From contig DHVB01000078.1 in assembly GCA_002412425.1 (NCBI GenBank), forward strand, positions 56,373 to 94,089: 37,717 nt of DNA, read 5' to 3'. The notes beneath the pieces are model-generated. The model had not been told where the DNA came from, made no database searches, and worked only from the letters and a program-made list of their open reading frames with translations. Position numbers and translations under genes: made by a program. This document shows, piece after piece, positions 9,032 to 19,000 of this stretch (position 1 is its first letter; each line of letters begins with the position of its first letter). Origin of the DNA: Bacteroidales bacterium UBA5219 (GTDB lineage: Bacteria > Bacteroidota > Bacteroidia > Bacteroidales > ML635J-15).

Positions 9032-12000
9032 ATGGAAAAATTTTTACAAAAAGTAAAGCATTTAAAACTTATAACAGTTTTATGTTTAGTTGTAATGCTT
9101 TCGAGTTTTAACAAGGTAGTAGCACAATCTAATTGTGAAGGTATGCCAAATCCAGGTAACACTATTTCTAGTGTTAGTTCTGTTTGTCCTACGCAAAATT
9201 TTACTCTATCTTTAGAAAATGCTACTGCAGGTGCGGGTGTTACTTATCAATGGGAGTCTGCTGATGATGTTGATTTTACAGTAAACCCTGAAAATCTTGG
9301 AACAAATAGTACTCAAACAGCTAATATAAGCTCTTCAAAATATTTTCGCTGTTTAGTTACTTGTACTAATAGTTCTGAATCTGCATATTCTACGCCGGTA
9401 CTTGTTACTGCTACATCTTTTTTAGAGTGTTATTGTATTCCACCTGTCCCAAGTTATGGTTGTGATGGTGATAATGTAGTTTCTGTGGTTTTAGGTACAT
9501 TAAATGATGTCGGTCAAACATGTACACCAGTTTATCAAGATAGGTCGGCATTACAAAATGCTATACCAACTTTAACTCAAGGGCAAAATATTGAAATGTC
9601 TGTTGGAGTTGGAGATGGCGGAACCGAATATGTTGGTGTCTGGATAGACTTTGATCAAAATGGGGTTTTTGATGCCGATGAGTTTTTTGCACTTGGAAGT
9701 GGAAATGATGTCATTATTACTAATAATATATCTATACCAGATGATGCTTTAATAGGTGAAACAAAAATGAGAGTTAGATCTAAATTTGGTTCAGCTTTCG
9801 ATGGTACCGATGCTTGTGGAGAAGTTAACTATGGAAGTACGCGTGATTATTTGGTAAATATTGCAGTACCTCCAACTTGCTTAGAGCCAACTAATCTTCA
9901 AGTTAGCGATGTGTCAGCTACTTCTGCAACACTTTCTTGGGACGAATCATTATCTTTACCTGTTAATGGCTATCAAGTGTTTTATAATATAACTGGTGAA
10001 TTTCCTGAAGAAAGTTCAGCTTCTATGGGAAATATACCTGCTGGAAACACAACACATCAAACAGGCGACATCCTTTCTCCAAATACAACATATTATGTAT
10101 GGGTAAGATCTGACTGTGGAGGTGGTGATTATAGTTATTGGACAGGCCCTATTACATTTACTACTTTATGTGAACCTGAAGATATACCTTATTATCAAGA
10201 TTTTGAATCAGTAAGCGCAGGACAAATTCCTTTGTGTACAGAAGTAGTTCAAGCAGGTTCAGGAAACATGTGGAATACTGTGAGTAATCCAGGTTATGGT
10301 TTTACAAATATGTGTTTGAGATATAATTATAGTAGTTCAAATGCTGCGAATTCTTGGTATTTCTTAAATGGATTGAATCTTCAAGCAGGAGTTTATTATA
10401 GAATTACTTTTAAATATGGCTCAAATAGTACTAGTTACCAAGAAAAATTAAAACTTACTTATGGAACAAGTGCATCTCCAAATGATACTATAGAGACTAT
10501 ATTTGATAATCCAAATATTAACAACAATCTCGCAGCTATTCAAGTTGTTGATTTCACTCCTGCAACTAGTGGAGTGTTTTACATAGGCTTTAATGTGTAC
10601 TCAGCTGCAAATCAGTATAATTTGTATATTGATGATATTAGTATTGAACTTAGTCCTAATTGTATTGAAGTTTCTGATCTTGTTGCAAGTGATATTACAC
10701 CTAATTCAGCAACAATCTCTTGGACAGCTTCAAGTTCAAATCCTGATGCTGATTATCATGTATATTATTCAAATCTTAATGTGGCACCAGCTGATGATAT
10801 AGAGTTAGCTGAATGTGAAGCAACAACAACTAATTCAATTGCATTAAGTGATTTAACAGATGCTGAAATATACTATGTATGGGTAAGATCTGACTGTGGA
10901 GGTGGTGATTATAGTTATTGGACAGGCCCTATTACATTTACTACATTATGTGCTCCAGAATCTACACTTCCATATACTGAGAACTTTGACAGTTATTCTG
11001 TAGGTAATTTCCCAGACTGTTGGTTAAGACCGGTGGTGTATGGTGGTTATCCATCAATTGTTAGTGCTTATAGTGTAAGTTCGCCAAATAGCTTGAGATT
11101 CCAATCTTTAACTACAACACCTACTTATGCAATATCACCAGCATTTTCAGAAGATATTCATAACCTAAGAGTTAAATTCCAACTAAAAGCTGAAAGCACA
11201 ACATCTTCTGGTGCAATAGAGCTTGGAGTTATGAGTGATCCTTATGATTTAAGCACTTTTGAATCAGTAGCAATTATTCAACCTGAAAATACTAGTTTTA
11301 ATGCATATCAATATGACTTATACTCAACAACTTTATCAGGCGAAAATCGACATATTGCGTTCAAACATAATTCAAATGCGAATAATTATTATTTTTGGCT
11401 AGATAATTTTGAAGTAGAACTTAGTCCTACTTGTATTGAACCTGCTAATTTTGTAGCAAATAATCTTACTTCAAATTCTATTGATTTATCATGGACTGAA
11501 TTGCCAACTGCTCCTTTAAATGGCTATGATATTTATTTATCTACAGAAGCTACAGCTCCTACAGAAGTTTCTATACCAACACATAATACTTCTAACGATT
11601 ATCTTATAATTGATACCTTAACTGAAGTAACTACTTATTATGTTTGGTTAAGAGCAAACTGTGATGTTGATGATGTAAGTGTATGGACAGGTCCTGTTAC
11701 TTTCACTACTCCATGTGAGCCAGAAACTGTACTTCCATATGTTGAAAACTTTGATACTTATGGAACAGGTTCAAGTGCATTCCCTGCTTGTTGGTCAAGA
11801 CCTGTAACATATAATAGCTATCCTTATATTGTTAGTGCTCAATCAGCGAGTTCGCCAGCTAGCTTAAGATTTAACTCTTCAACCACAACGCCAACTTATG
11901 CCGTGTCTCCTGCATTTGCAGAAGATATTCAAAATTTAAGAGTAAGTTTCCAACTAAAAGCATCTAGTGCTACAAGTTCAGGAACAATAGATGTAGGAGT

Positions 12001-15000
12001 TATGAGTGACCCTAATGATATAAGCACTTTTGAATCCGTAGCAACTATTCAACCTACAAATACTAGCTTTAATTATTATTACTATGACTTATATTTAGCA
12101 ACATTGTCGGGTGCAAATAATTATATTGCATTAAGACATAACGCTACTTCAACTAGTTATTATTATTGGTTAGATGACTTTAAAGTTGAACTTAGTCCTA
12201 GTTGTATTGAAGTTTCTGATCTTGTTGCAAGTGATATTACAACTAATTCAGCAACAATCTCTTGGACAGCTTCAAGTTCAGATCCATCTGATGGTTATCA
12301 ATTGTTTTATAACACAACAGGTGTTGCTCCAAATGAAAGTTCAGAAGCAATGGCAAGTGTTGAAGCAGGAATAACAAGTATCTCAACAGGAGACATATTA
12401 GATGATAATACACAATATTTTGTTTGGGTACGTGCAAATTGTGGCAACGATGATTTTAGTGAGTGGACTGGTCCATTGAGTTTTACAACTTTATGCGCAC
12501 CATTTACCACTCTACCTTATACTGAAAATTTTGATACTTATGGAACGGGTTCAGATGCTTTTCCTGACTGTTGGGAAAGACCAGTAACTTATAATAGTTA
12601 TCCTTATATTGTAAGTGCTTATTCTGTTAGTTCTCCAAATAGTTTAAGATTTCAATCTTTAACAACAGAGGCTACTTATGCAGTATCTCCTGCTTTTGCT
12701 GAAGATATTCATAACCTAAGGGTAAGCTTCCAATTAAAAGCAGAAAGTATCACATCTTCAGGCAATATCGAGCTTGGTGTTATGAGTGATCCTTTTGATA
12801 TCAGTACTTTTGAAACTGTTGCTACTATTCAGCCTGAAAACACTAATTTTAACTCTTATGTTTTTGATTTATACACAACAACTTTATCTGGTGAAAATAT
12901 GCATATTGCATTTAGACATAATTCAAATTCATCAATATATTATTACTGGTTAGATGATTTTGTGGTTGAACTTAGCCCAAGTTGTATTGAACCTACTAAC
13001 TTTACTTTTGGGAATATTACATCAAATTCTGCTATAGTACAGTGGAGTCCTCTTCTTGTTGCTCCTGACAATGGTTATGATTTATATTTCTCATTAAATA
13101 ATACAGCACCAACAGAAACATCAATGCCTACTTATAATACAGATGAAGATTCCTTCTTAATTGATGGACTTGATGAAGAAACTAATTATTATGTTTGGTT
13201 GCGTACAAATTGTAGTGATACAGATCAAAGTGAGTGGACAGGTCCAATACATATATTTACAGGTTATTGTACTCCTACAAATACTAGTACATCTTACTGG
13301 TTATCTTCAGTTACAACAACTGGTGGTATAACTAATATTTCTAATACTAATATTCCTTCACAAGCTGGCGGTTATGGCAATTTCTCAGCAACACATTCTT
13401 GCTCAAATTTTGAAGGTCAAGCTACTACAATAAACTTGGCACAAAATTCAAGCACAGGCTATTTTTATTGCTGGATAGATTGGAATAAGAATATGCAATT
13501 CGACACTGATGAACTTATATTTGGAACGAATAGCTATAGCTCCGCATATCAAGGCAATATAAACATTCCAGCAGGTACAGAGCCTGGAGAATATAGAATG
13601 AGAGTGGCAAATAGCTATCTTTATGAAATTACAGATGCTTGTACTGGAAGTGGATATGGACAATTCCATGATTATACCTTTATAGTTATTGATCCACCAA
13701 CTTGTTATCCTCCTATTGGTCTAACAGTTGGAACTCAAACAGTTAGCACAGCAACAATCACTTGGGATGATTATAATGAGTCTCCTGAAAACGGATATGA
13801 AGTTTATTATTCTACAACTAACACTACACCTGATGATAGCGAAACTGATATAATTGAAGTTGAGGTAGGAGTTCAAACCCTAACTATTGATGAGCTTGAA
13901 ATAGAAACAGATTATTATGTTTGGGTTCGTGCTATTTGTAGTGATGATGATAATAGTGTTTGGGCGGGTCCGGTACATATTAATATTGGCTATTGTACAC
14001 CTGCTTTTTCTAGCACAAGTGATTACATTACAAACTTCTCATTAGGTGAAATTAACAATTCCACTGGTTTTTCTCCAGGCGGTTATGGAAATTATACTGA
14101 TTTAGTTGCAAACTTAACTAGTGGTAATAATGAAGCTAGTTTAACAAGTTCCTCTGGTAGTGGCAATCACGGAGTTGCAATTTGGATTGACTTTAATGAT
14201 AATTTAATTTTTGAAGAATCAGAAAGAGTTGCTACTTATGATAATGTTCAGGGTGGTCAAACCGTGAGCATACCTGTAATTATACCTGCTGATGCAAATC
14301 CTGGTAGCCATAGATTAAGAGTTATTTATCAATATAATACTGCGGGTCTAAATATTAATCCTTGTGCTAGTGCATCTTTTGGTGAAGCAGAAGACTATAC
14401 AGTTAATATTGGTGAGCCATTGAACAACGAAACCGAAATCATTGCTTATTCGTTTGCAGAACAAATAGCTCCTGCAACTATAGATAATGTTGAACATAAA
14501 GTTAATGTTACTGTTGCAGCAGGAACTAACTTAAATGGACTAGTTGCTACATTTACTTTATCCGAAGGTGCTACAGCAACTGTAACGGGATTACCTCAAC
14601 AAAGTGGTGTTACACCAAATAACTTTACATATCCTGTTGTTTATAAAGTAGTTGCTGAAAATGGTCTTGACGAGGAATTTTGGCAAGTTATAGTTGATGT
14701 AGAAGATACAGGTTTGAGTTCTGAAGCAGATATTTTATCTTATACAATTCCAAATCAAGTTGGACTAACTAGCATTAATTCAACAAATAGAACAGTAGCT
14801 CTTACAGTTCCTTATGGAACAGATCTAACTGCTCTTGTAGCTACATTTACTTTATCTAATGGTGCTACTGCAGAAGTTGAAACAGTTGCTCAACAAAGTG
14901 GTGTTACACCAAACAATTTCACAAATCCAGTTACCTATACTGTAACTGCAGAAAATGGTACAACTACTAAAGATTGGACAGTTACTGTTACCGAAGCACC

Positions 15001-15844
15001 AGCTAGCGATCAAGCAGATATCTTAGCTTATGTTATTCCAAATCAAGTTGGACTAACTAGCATTAATTCAACAAATAGAACAGTAGCTCTTACAGTTCCT
15101 TATGGAACAGATGTTACTGCTCTTGTAGCAACATTTACTTTATCTAATGGGGCTACAGCAGAAGTTGAAACAGTTACTCAACAAAGTGGCGTTACACCAA
15201 ATAATTTCACAAATCCAGTTACCTATACCGTAACTGCACAAAATGGTACAACTACTAAAGATTGGATAGTTACTGTAACTGTAGCTGGAGAACCACTTAG
15301 CTCTGAAGCAGATATCTTAACATTCTCTTTCGCTGAACAGTTTGAAGAAGCAATTATTAACAATGTTAATAGAACAGTTAATATAAAGGTTAATGAAGGT
15401 ACAAACCTCACAAATCTTGTTGCTACATTTACTCTATCAGAAGGTGCTATTGCAAAAGTTGCTGGACTTGTTCAACAAAGTGGCGTTACACCAAATAATT
15501 TCACAAATATTGTTATTTATTCTGTAACTGCAGAAGATGGCACAACTGTTAAAAATTGGGCAGTTAATGTGAGTGAACATTCTGGAATTGAAGACATAGA
15601 AATTTCTAAGCTTTCAATTTATCCTAATCCTAACAATGGTAGATTTACTTTAGACTTTAGCGATATCTATGGTAAAGTAAACTATCAAATATATGATACA
15701 AAAGGAAGCATTATTCTAAGTGATAACTTAGTTGTAAACGGAAATGCAATGAAAGAAGTTTCACTAAATATTGCTCCTGGAGTTTACTACGTTAAATTAA
15801 TTACTGAAACTCAAAGCATAATTGAAAAATTGGTTGTTGAATAA
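9032..15844 (+). CDS. Giant T9SS-secreted adhesin with FN3, anchor-J, GEVED and DUF5018-like repeats
   Basis: A 2270-residue protein. The signal peptide is residues 1-32 (cleavage after VVAQ) and an Ig-like segment runs to about 130. GEVED domain 1 is at 133-277. Then FN3 and choice-of-anchor-J (cleaved-adhesin-like) domains alternate: FN3 at 282, J at 380, FN3 at 542, J at 640, FN3 at 800, J at 894, FN3 at 1055, J at 1153 and FN3 at 1315. GEVED 2 follows at 1411-1555, FN3 at 1556 and GEVED 3 at 1653-1795. Four DUF5018-like repeats occupy 1797-2181, and the T9SS sorting domain is 2187-2270 (YPNPNNGRFTLDF, ending EKLVVE). FN3 units carry TYYVWVRSDCGGGDYSYWTG; J units carry LPYTENFDSY and FWLDNFEVELSP. 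No catalytic motif is visible. By family the role is surface adhesion or glycan/protein binding; the ligand is unknown. Closely related to the next gene. Confidence 0.9.
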   Translation: MEKFLQKVKHLKLITVLCLVVMLSSFNKVVAQSNCEGMPNPGNTISSVSSVCPTQNFTLSLENATAGAGVTYQWESADDVDFTVNPENLGTNSTQTANISSSKYFRCLVTCTNSSESAYSTPVLVTATSFLECYCIPPVPSYGCDGDNVVSVVLGTLNDVGQTCTPVYQDRSALQNAIPTLTQGQNIEMSVGVGDGGTEYVGVWIDFDQNGVFDADEFFALGSGNDVIITNNISIPDDALIGETKMRVRSKFGSAFDGTDACGEVNYGSTRDYLVNIAVPPTCLEPTNLQVSDVSATSATLSWDESLSLPVNGYQVFYNITGEFPEESSASMGNIPAGNTTHQTGDILSPNTTYYVWVRSDCGGGDYSYWTGPITFTTLCEPEDIPYYQDFESVSAGQIPLCTEVVQAGSGNMWNTVSNPGYGFTNMCLRYNYSSSNAANSWYFLNGLNLQAGVYYRITFKYGSNSTSYQEKLKLTYGTSASPNDTIETIFDNPNINNNLAAIQVVDFTPATSGVFYIGFNVYSAANQYNLYIDDISIELSPNCIEVSDLVASDITPNSATISWTASSSNPDADYHVYYSNLNVAPADDIELAECEATTTNSIALSDLTDAEIYYVWVRSDCGGGDYSYWTGPITFTTLCAPESTLPYTENFDSYSVGNFPDCWLRPVVYGGYPSIVSAYSVSSPNSLRFQSLTTTPTYAISPAFSEDIHNLRVKFQLKAESTTSSGAIELGVMSDPYDLSTFESVAIIQPENTSFNAYQYDLYSTTLSGENRHIAFKHNSNANNYYFWLDNFEVELSPTCIEPANFVANNLTSNSIDLSWTELPTAPLNGYDIYLSTEATAPTEVSIPTHNTSNDYLIIDTLTEVTTYYVWLRANCDVDDVSVWTGPVTFTTPCEPETVLPYVENFDTYGTGSSAFPACWSRPVTYNSYPYIVSAQSASSPASLRFNSSTTTPTYAVSPAFAEDIQNLRVSFQLKASSATSSGTIDVGVMSDPNDISTFESVATIQPTNTSFNYYYYDLYLATLSGANNYIALRHNATSTSYYYWLDDFKVELSPSCIEVSDLVASDITTNSATISWTASSSDPSDGYQLFYNTTGVAPNESSEAMASVEAGITSISTGDILDDNTQYFVWVRANCGNDDFSEWTGPLSFTTLCAPFTTLPYTENFDTYGTGSDAFPDCWERPVTYNSYPYIVSAYSVSSPNSLRFQSLTTEATYAVSPAFAEDIHNLRVSFQLKAESITSSGNIELGVMSDPFDISTFETVATIQPENTNFNSYVFDLYTTTLSGENMHIAFRHNSNSSIYYYWLDDFVVELSPSCIEPTNFTFGNITSNSAIVQWSPLLVAPDNGYDLYFSLNNTAPTETSMPTYNTDEDSFLIDGLDEETNYYVWLRTNCSDTDQSEWTGPIHIFTGYCTPTNTSTSYWLSSVTTTGGITNISNTNIPSQAGGYGNFSATHSCSNFEGQATTINLAQNSSTGYFYCWIDWNKNMQFDTDELIFGTNSYSSAYQGNINIPAGTEPGEYRMRVANSYLYEITDACTGSGYGQFHDYTFIVIDPPTCYPPIGLTVGTQTVSTATITWDDYNESPENGYEVYYSTTNTTPDDSETDIIEVEVGVQTLTIDELEIETDYYVWVRAICSDDDNSVWAGPVHINIGYCTPAFSSTSDYITNFSLGEINNSTGFSPGGYGNYTDLVANLTSGNNEASLTSSSGSGNHGVAIWIDFNDNLIFEESERVATYDNVQGGQTVSIPVIIPADANPGSHRLRVIYQYNTAGLNINPCASASFGEAEDYTVNIGEPLNNETEIIAYSFAEQIAPATIDNVEHKVNVTVAAGTNLNGLVATFTLSEGATATVTGLPQQSGVTPNNFTYPVVYKVVAENGLDEEFWQVIVDVEDTGLSSEADILSYTIPNQVGLTSINSTNRTVALTVPYGTDLTALVATFTLSNGATAEVETVAQQSGVTPNNFTNPVTYTVTAENGTTTKDWTVTVTEAPASDQADILAYVIPNQVGLTSINSTNRTVALTVPYGTDVTALVATFTLSNGATAEVETVTQQSGVTPNNFTNPVTYTVTAQNGTTTKDWIVTVTVAGEPLSSEADILTFSFAEQFEEAIINNVNRTVNIKVNEGTNLTNLVATFTLSEGAIAKVAGLVQQSGVTPNNFTNIVIYSVTAEDGTTVKNWAVNVSEHSGIEDIEISKLSIYPNPNNGRFTLDFSDIYGKVNYQIYDTKGSIILSDNLVVNGNAMKEVSLNIAPGVYYVKLITETQSIIEKLVVE
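10094..10944 (+). repeat. Exact 71-base direct repeat, 780 bases apart, in FN3 units 1 and 2
   Basis: Bases 10094-10164 and 10874-10944 are identical by eye. Both encode the end of an FN3 unit (YVWVRSDCGGGDYSYWTG and what follows). The offset is exactly 780 bases or 260 codons, the length of one FN3 plus anchor-J supermodule, so the pair records a tandem duplication or later in-frame homogenisation. Confidence 0.85.
14715..15575 (+). repeat. DUF5018-like tandem repeats with a 288-base period
   Basis: Repeats 2 and 3 of the array are nearly identical at DNA level. Bases 14747-14824 equal 15035-15112 over 78 bases without a difference, an offset of 288 bases (96 codons). The following sequence continues with few substitutions through QQSGVTPNNFTNPVTYTVTA. 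The fourth copy from about 15297 is more diverged. A first, more distant copy begins near 14420. Confidence 0.88.
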
Positions 15845-15868
15845 GAAAGTAATTTATGAATAATTTAG

Positions 15869-15903
15869 AAAAAGGCTAACTCATTTAGAGCTAGCCTTTT
15901 TTT
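15869..15903 (+). terminator. Rho-independent terminator after the first adhesin
   Basis: AAAAAGGCTAACTC pairs with GAGCTAGCCTTTTT around a five-base ATTTA loop, with one mismatch, and runs into a T tract. It lies about 25 bases beyond the stop codon and separates the two adhesin genes transcriptionally. Confidence 0.85.
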
Positions 15904-15957
15904 ATTACTATTAAAAAATGCTAATATCATTCTATTCAATATCTTAGCCGACAGGTT

Positions 15958-15965
15958 TATATTTG
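15958..15965 (+). promoter_or_regulatory. -7 box TATATTTG upstream of the second adhesin
   Basis: An exact TAnnTTTG match lies 131 bases before the ATG at 16097. No clear TTG lies at -33. A 7/8 match, TAATATTG, is at 16013-16020 and is an alternative, closer to the gene. Confidence 0.42.
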
Positions 15966-16096
15966 TTTTAAAAAAAAGTAACAAAATACTCGTTTATGTC
16001 AAAAAAAAAATGTAATATTGCTTTTTAAAATGTGTGAAGTTTTTAACGCATGAAAAATAGTGAAATTAAAATAGTATAAATTAAATTTATTAAATT

Positions 16097-19000
16097 ATGA
16101 GAAAAATTCTAACAAGATTAACACTAATACTAGTATTTTGTATTGGTGTTAGTGCATTTTCAAAACTACAAAGCCAGATTGTCGTGGCTAAGTGGCATTT
16201 TGATAATCCAACTAAACAAGGTGCTATTACCGACAATGCTAGCTTTGCAAGTAGTCCCTACACAGCTGATGATGGTATTGTTGAAAATAAAGATATTGCA
16301 ACAATATCTTTAGGTGGTAGTGTTAATTATAACGGGTGGGTAACTGGCGCAAGTGGTACCCTAGACAAAGCACCTAATAGTAGTGCTTGGAATCTTACTG
16401 ATGGCTATTGGCAAATCGGTATTGTTACTACAGGGTATAAAGATTTAACCCTAAGTTCTAAACAGCGAAGTTCAAATACTGGACCTACGGATTTCCAAAT
16501 TCAATATAGTACTGATAATGGCTCAAGTTGGTTAGATGTTGGGACTGCTATAACTGTTGCTAATAATTTTACTTCAGGTGTAGTCACAGATCTTGCTCTT
16601 CCTGCTGAATGTAATAACTTAGCTAATTTATTAATTCGCTGGACAAATACATCTAATGTGTCTGTAGGTGGTGCTACTGTTGCATCTGGAGGTACTAATA
16701 GAATTGATGATATTGTTGTAATGGGTGCTTTTAATGATCCATGTATAGCAACAGTGCCTTTCTTCGAAGGATTTGAAGATGGATATACTCATGCAACAAC
16801 AGTTGGAGGTTGTTGGACACAAGAAAGTGTATCTGGATCACAGTCTTGGGTAGTTAATTCAACTAATACAACCAATAACAGAACTCCTAGAACTGGTTTG
16901 TTTAATGCTACTTTACAGTATTCTAATACAGATTGGCTTTTCCATAAGGTTTACTTAACTCAAGGAATAGTTTATGATTTTTCTGTTTGGGCTAGGCAAG
17001 ATGCAACCTCTGGAGCATTACTTACTTTAGCTTGGGGAGCAGAAAATAATGCTGCTGCAATGACAAATATAATTGTTAATGAACAAGCAATAACTGATGG
17101 TGATTACCAAGAAGTTAGAGGAACTTTCACAGTCCCTACTGATGGAGTTTATTATATAGGAATAAAAGGAACTACAACTTCTTCCCCTTGGCATTTATCA
17201 ATTGATGATATTTCGCTTGATTTTGGTCCTACTTGTGTTGCTCCTGAAAATATTCAAGCAAGTAATATTACATCAGATGCTACAACCATTACTTGGGATG
17301 CTTCAATTACATCTGTTGCTGCTTATAATGTGTATTCTTCAGACGTCAATACAGCACCAGCAGATGATATAGCTAATTCTGAATATACAGAAGTCAGTGG
17401 TGTTACAACTACATTAGGCGGATTAACACCAAATACTACATATTATGTTTGGGTAAGATCTGATTGCGGATCTGGTGATTATAGTACTTGGGCAGGACCA
17501 ATTAGTTTTACAACTGCTCAAATTCCAGCAATATTACCGTATGAAGATGATTTTGCAACAAATCAATTTACATTTATAAACGGAACACAAACTAATCAAT
17601 GGGCTTATGGTTCCGCAGAAGGAAATCCAGAAAATGCTATCTATATTTCTAATGACGATGGAACAACCAATGCTTATACTAATTACTCGGCTATTAGCAC
17701 TGTTCAAGCATATAGAGATATTGTTATTCCTACTGGTACAACTATTGTTAACTTTAGTTTTGATTGGAAATGTTATGGGGAAAGTTCATATGACTATTTG
17801 AGAGTTTGGTTGGTACCAACAAGCTATATCCCAACTGCAGGTACGCAAATTACAGCTGGAACAGGCAGAATACAAATAGGAGGTAATTTTAATCAGCAAG
17901 ATACATGGCAAACTTATCAAAACCTTGTTTTAGATTTATCTAGCTTTGCAGGACAAACTATGCGTTTGGTTTTTGAATGGCAAAATGATGGTTCTGGTGG
18001 CACTCAACCACCTGCAGCTATTGATAATGTAAACATAAGTATTCCTAGCTGTATTGCTCCTACAAATTTACAGGCTAGTTTAACAGGTCTAAAATCTGCT
18101 AATCTAACATGGACAGCTCCTACTTCAGTTCCTGCGAATGGCTATCAAATATTTTCTAACACAACAGGTGTAGCTCCATCTGAAAGTTCAACACCTGTGA
18201 TAACTGTTGCTGCTACTGAAACAAGTTTTGCTACAGGTGATGTATTAGATCTTGCTAATACTACATATTATGCTTGGATTCGTTCTGATTGTGGTGGCGA
18301 CTTTAGTAGCTGGGCAGGACCTGCTACTGTTACTACTCCAATGTATGTCCCAAGTCCATGGGTAGAGGAGTTTGCTACATCAACTACACCAACAGGTTGG
18401 ACAACCTCTAGTATGTATTTGAATAATTCTAATTCTGCAATAATTAATGGAGGAGCCTCAGGTTATTTTATGTATAAAAATTTGTATAGCTCTGCTACTA
18501 CAGGAAATTTCTCTACAGTTTTAGTTGGTCCTATTTCAGGTACAGAAGACTTTAGTTTTGATTATAAAATTGCTAATTATAATTCCCCTTATGCACCACC
18601 AGCTTCTGGTACTGGAAATTTTGTATTAGAAATTTCAACTGACTTTGGTAATACTTGGACACAAATGGATTCTGTTGATAATAATGCTATTGCAGGTTGG
18701 CAAAATAAATCATATTCAATATCAACTTATGCTGGCGCTGGAGACTATGTGAAATTCCGAGTTACTGCAAATTGGCTAACTGGAGGTGGAGATTATTGTA
18801 TAGGATTTGATAATTTTAATTTAGCATCTTGTTTTCCAATAAGTGGATTAAGTGTGGCTAATATTGAAGAAAATTCTGCAACTATTTCTTGGAATGCTTC
18901 AACTTCAAGTCCAGCAAATTATAATGTGTATTATTCTGAAGTAAATGCAGCACCAGCAAATGATATTGCTGATACTGAATATTCAGAAGTAAGTGGTCTT

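Noticed and set aside
10593..15411. Short open frames on both strands inside the first adhesin
   Set aside because: They recur because the coding repeats recur, and they are low-complexity; they are shadows of the repeat units.
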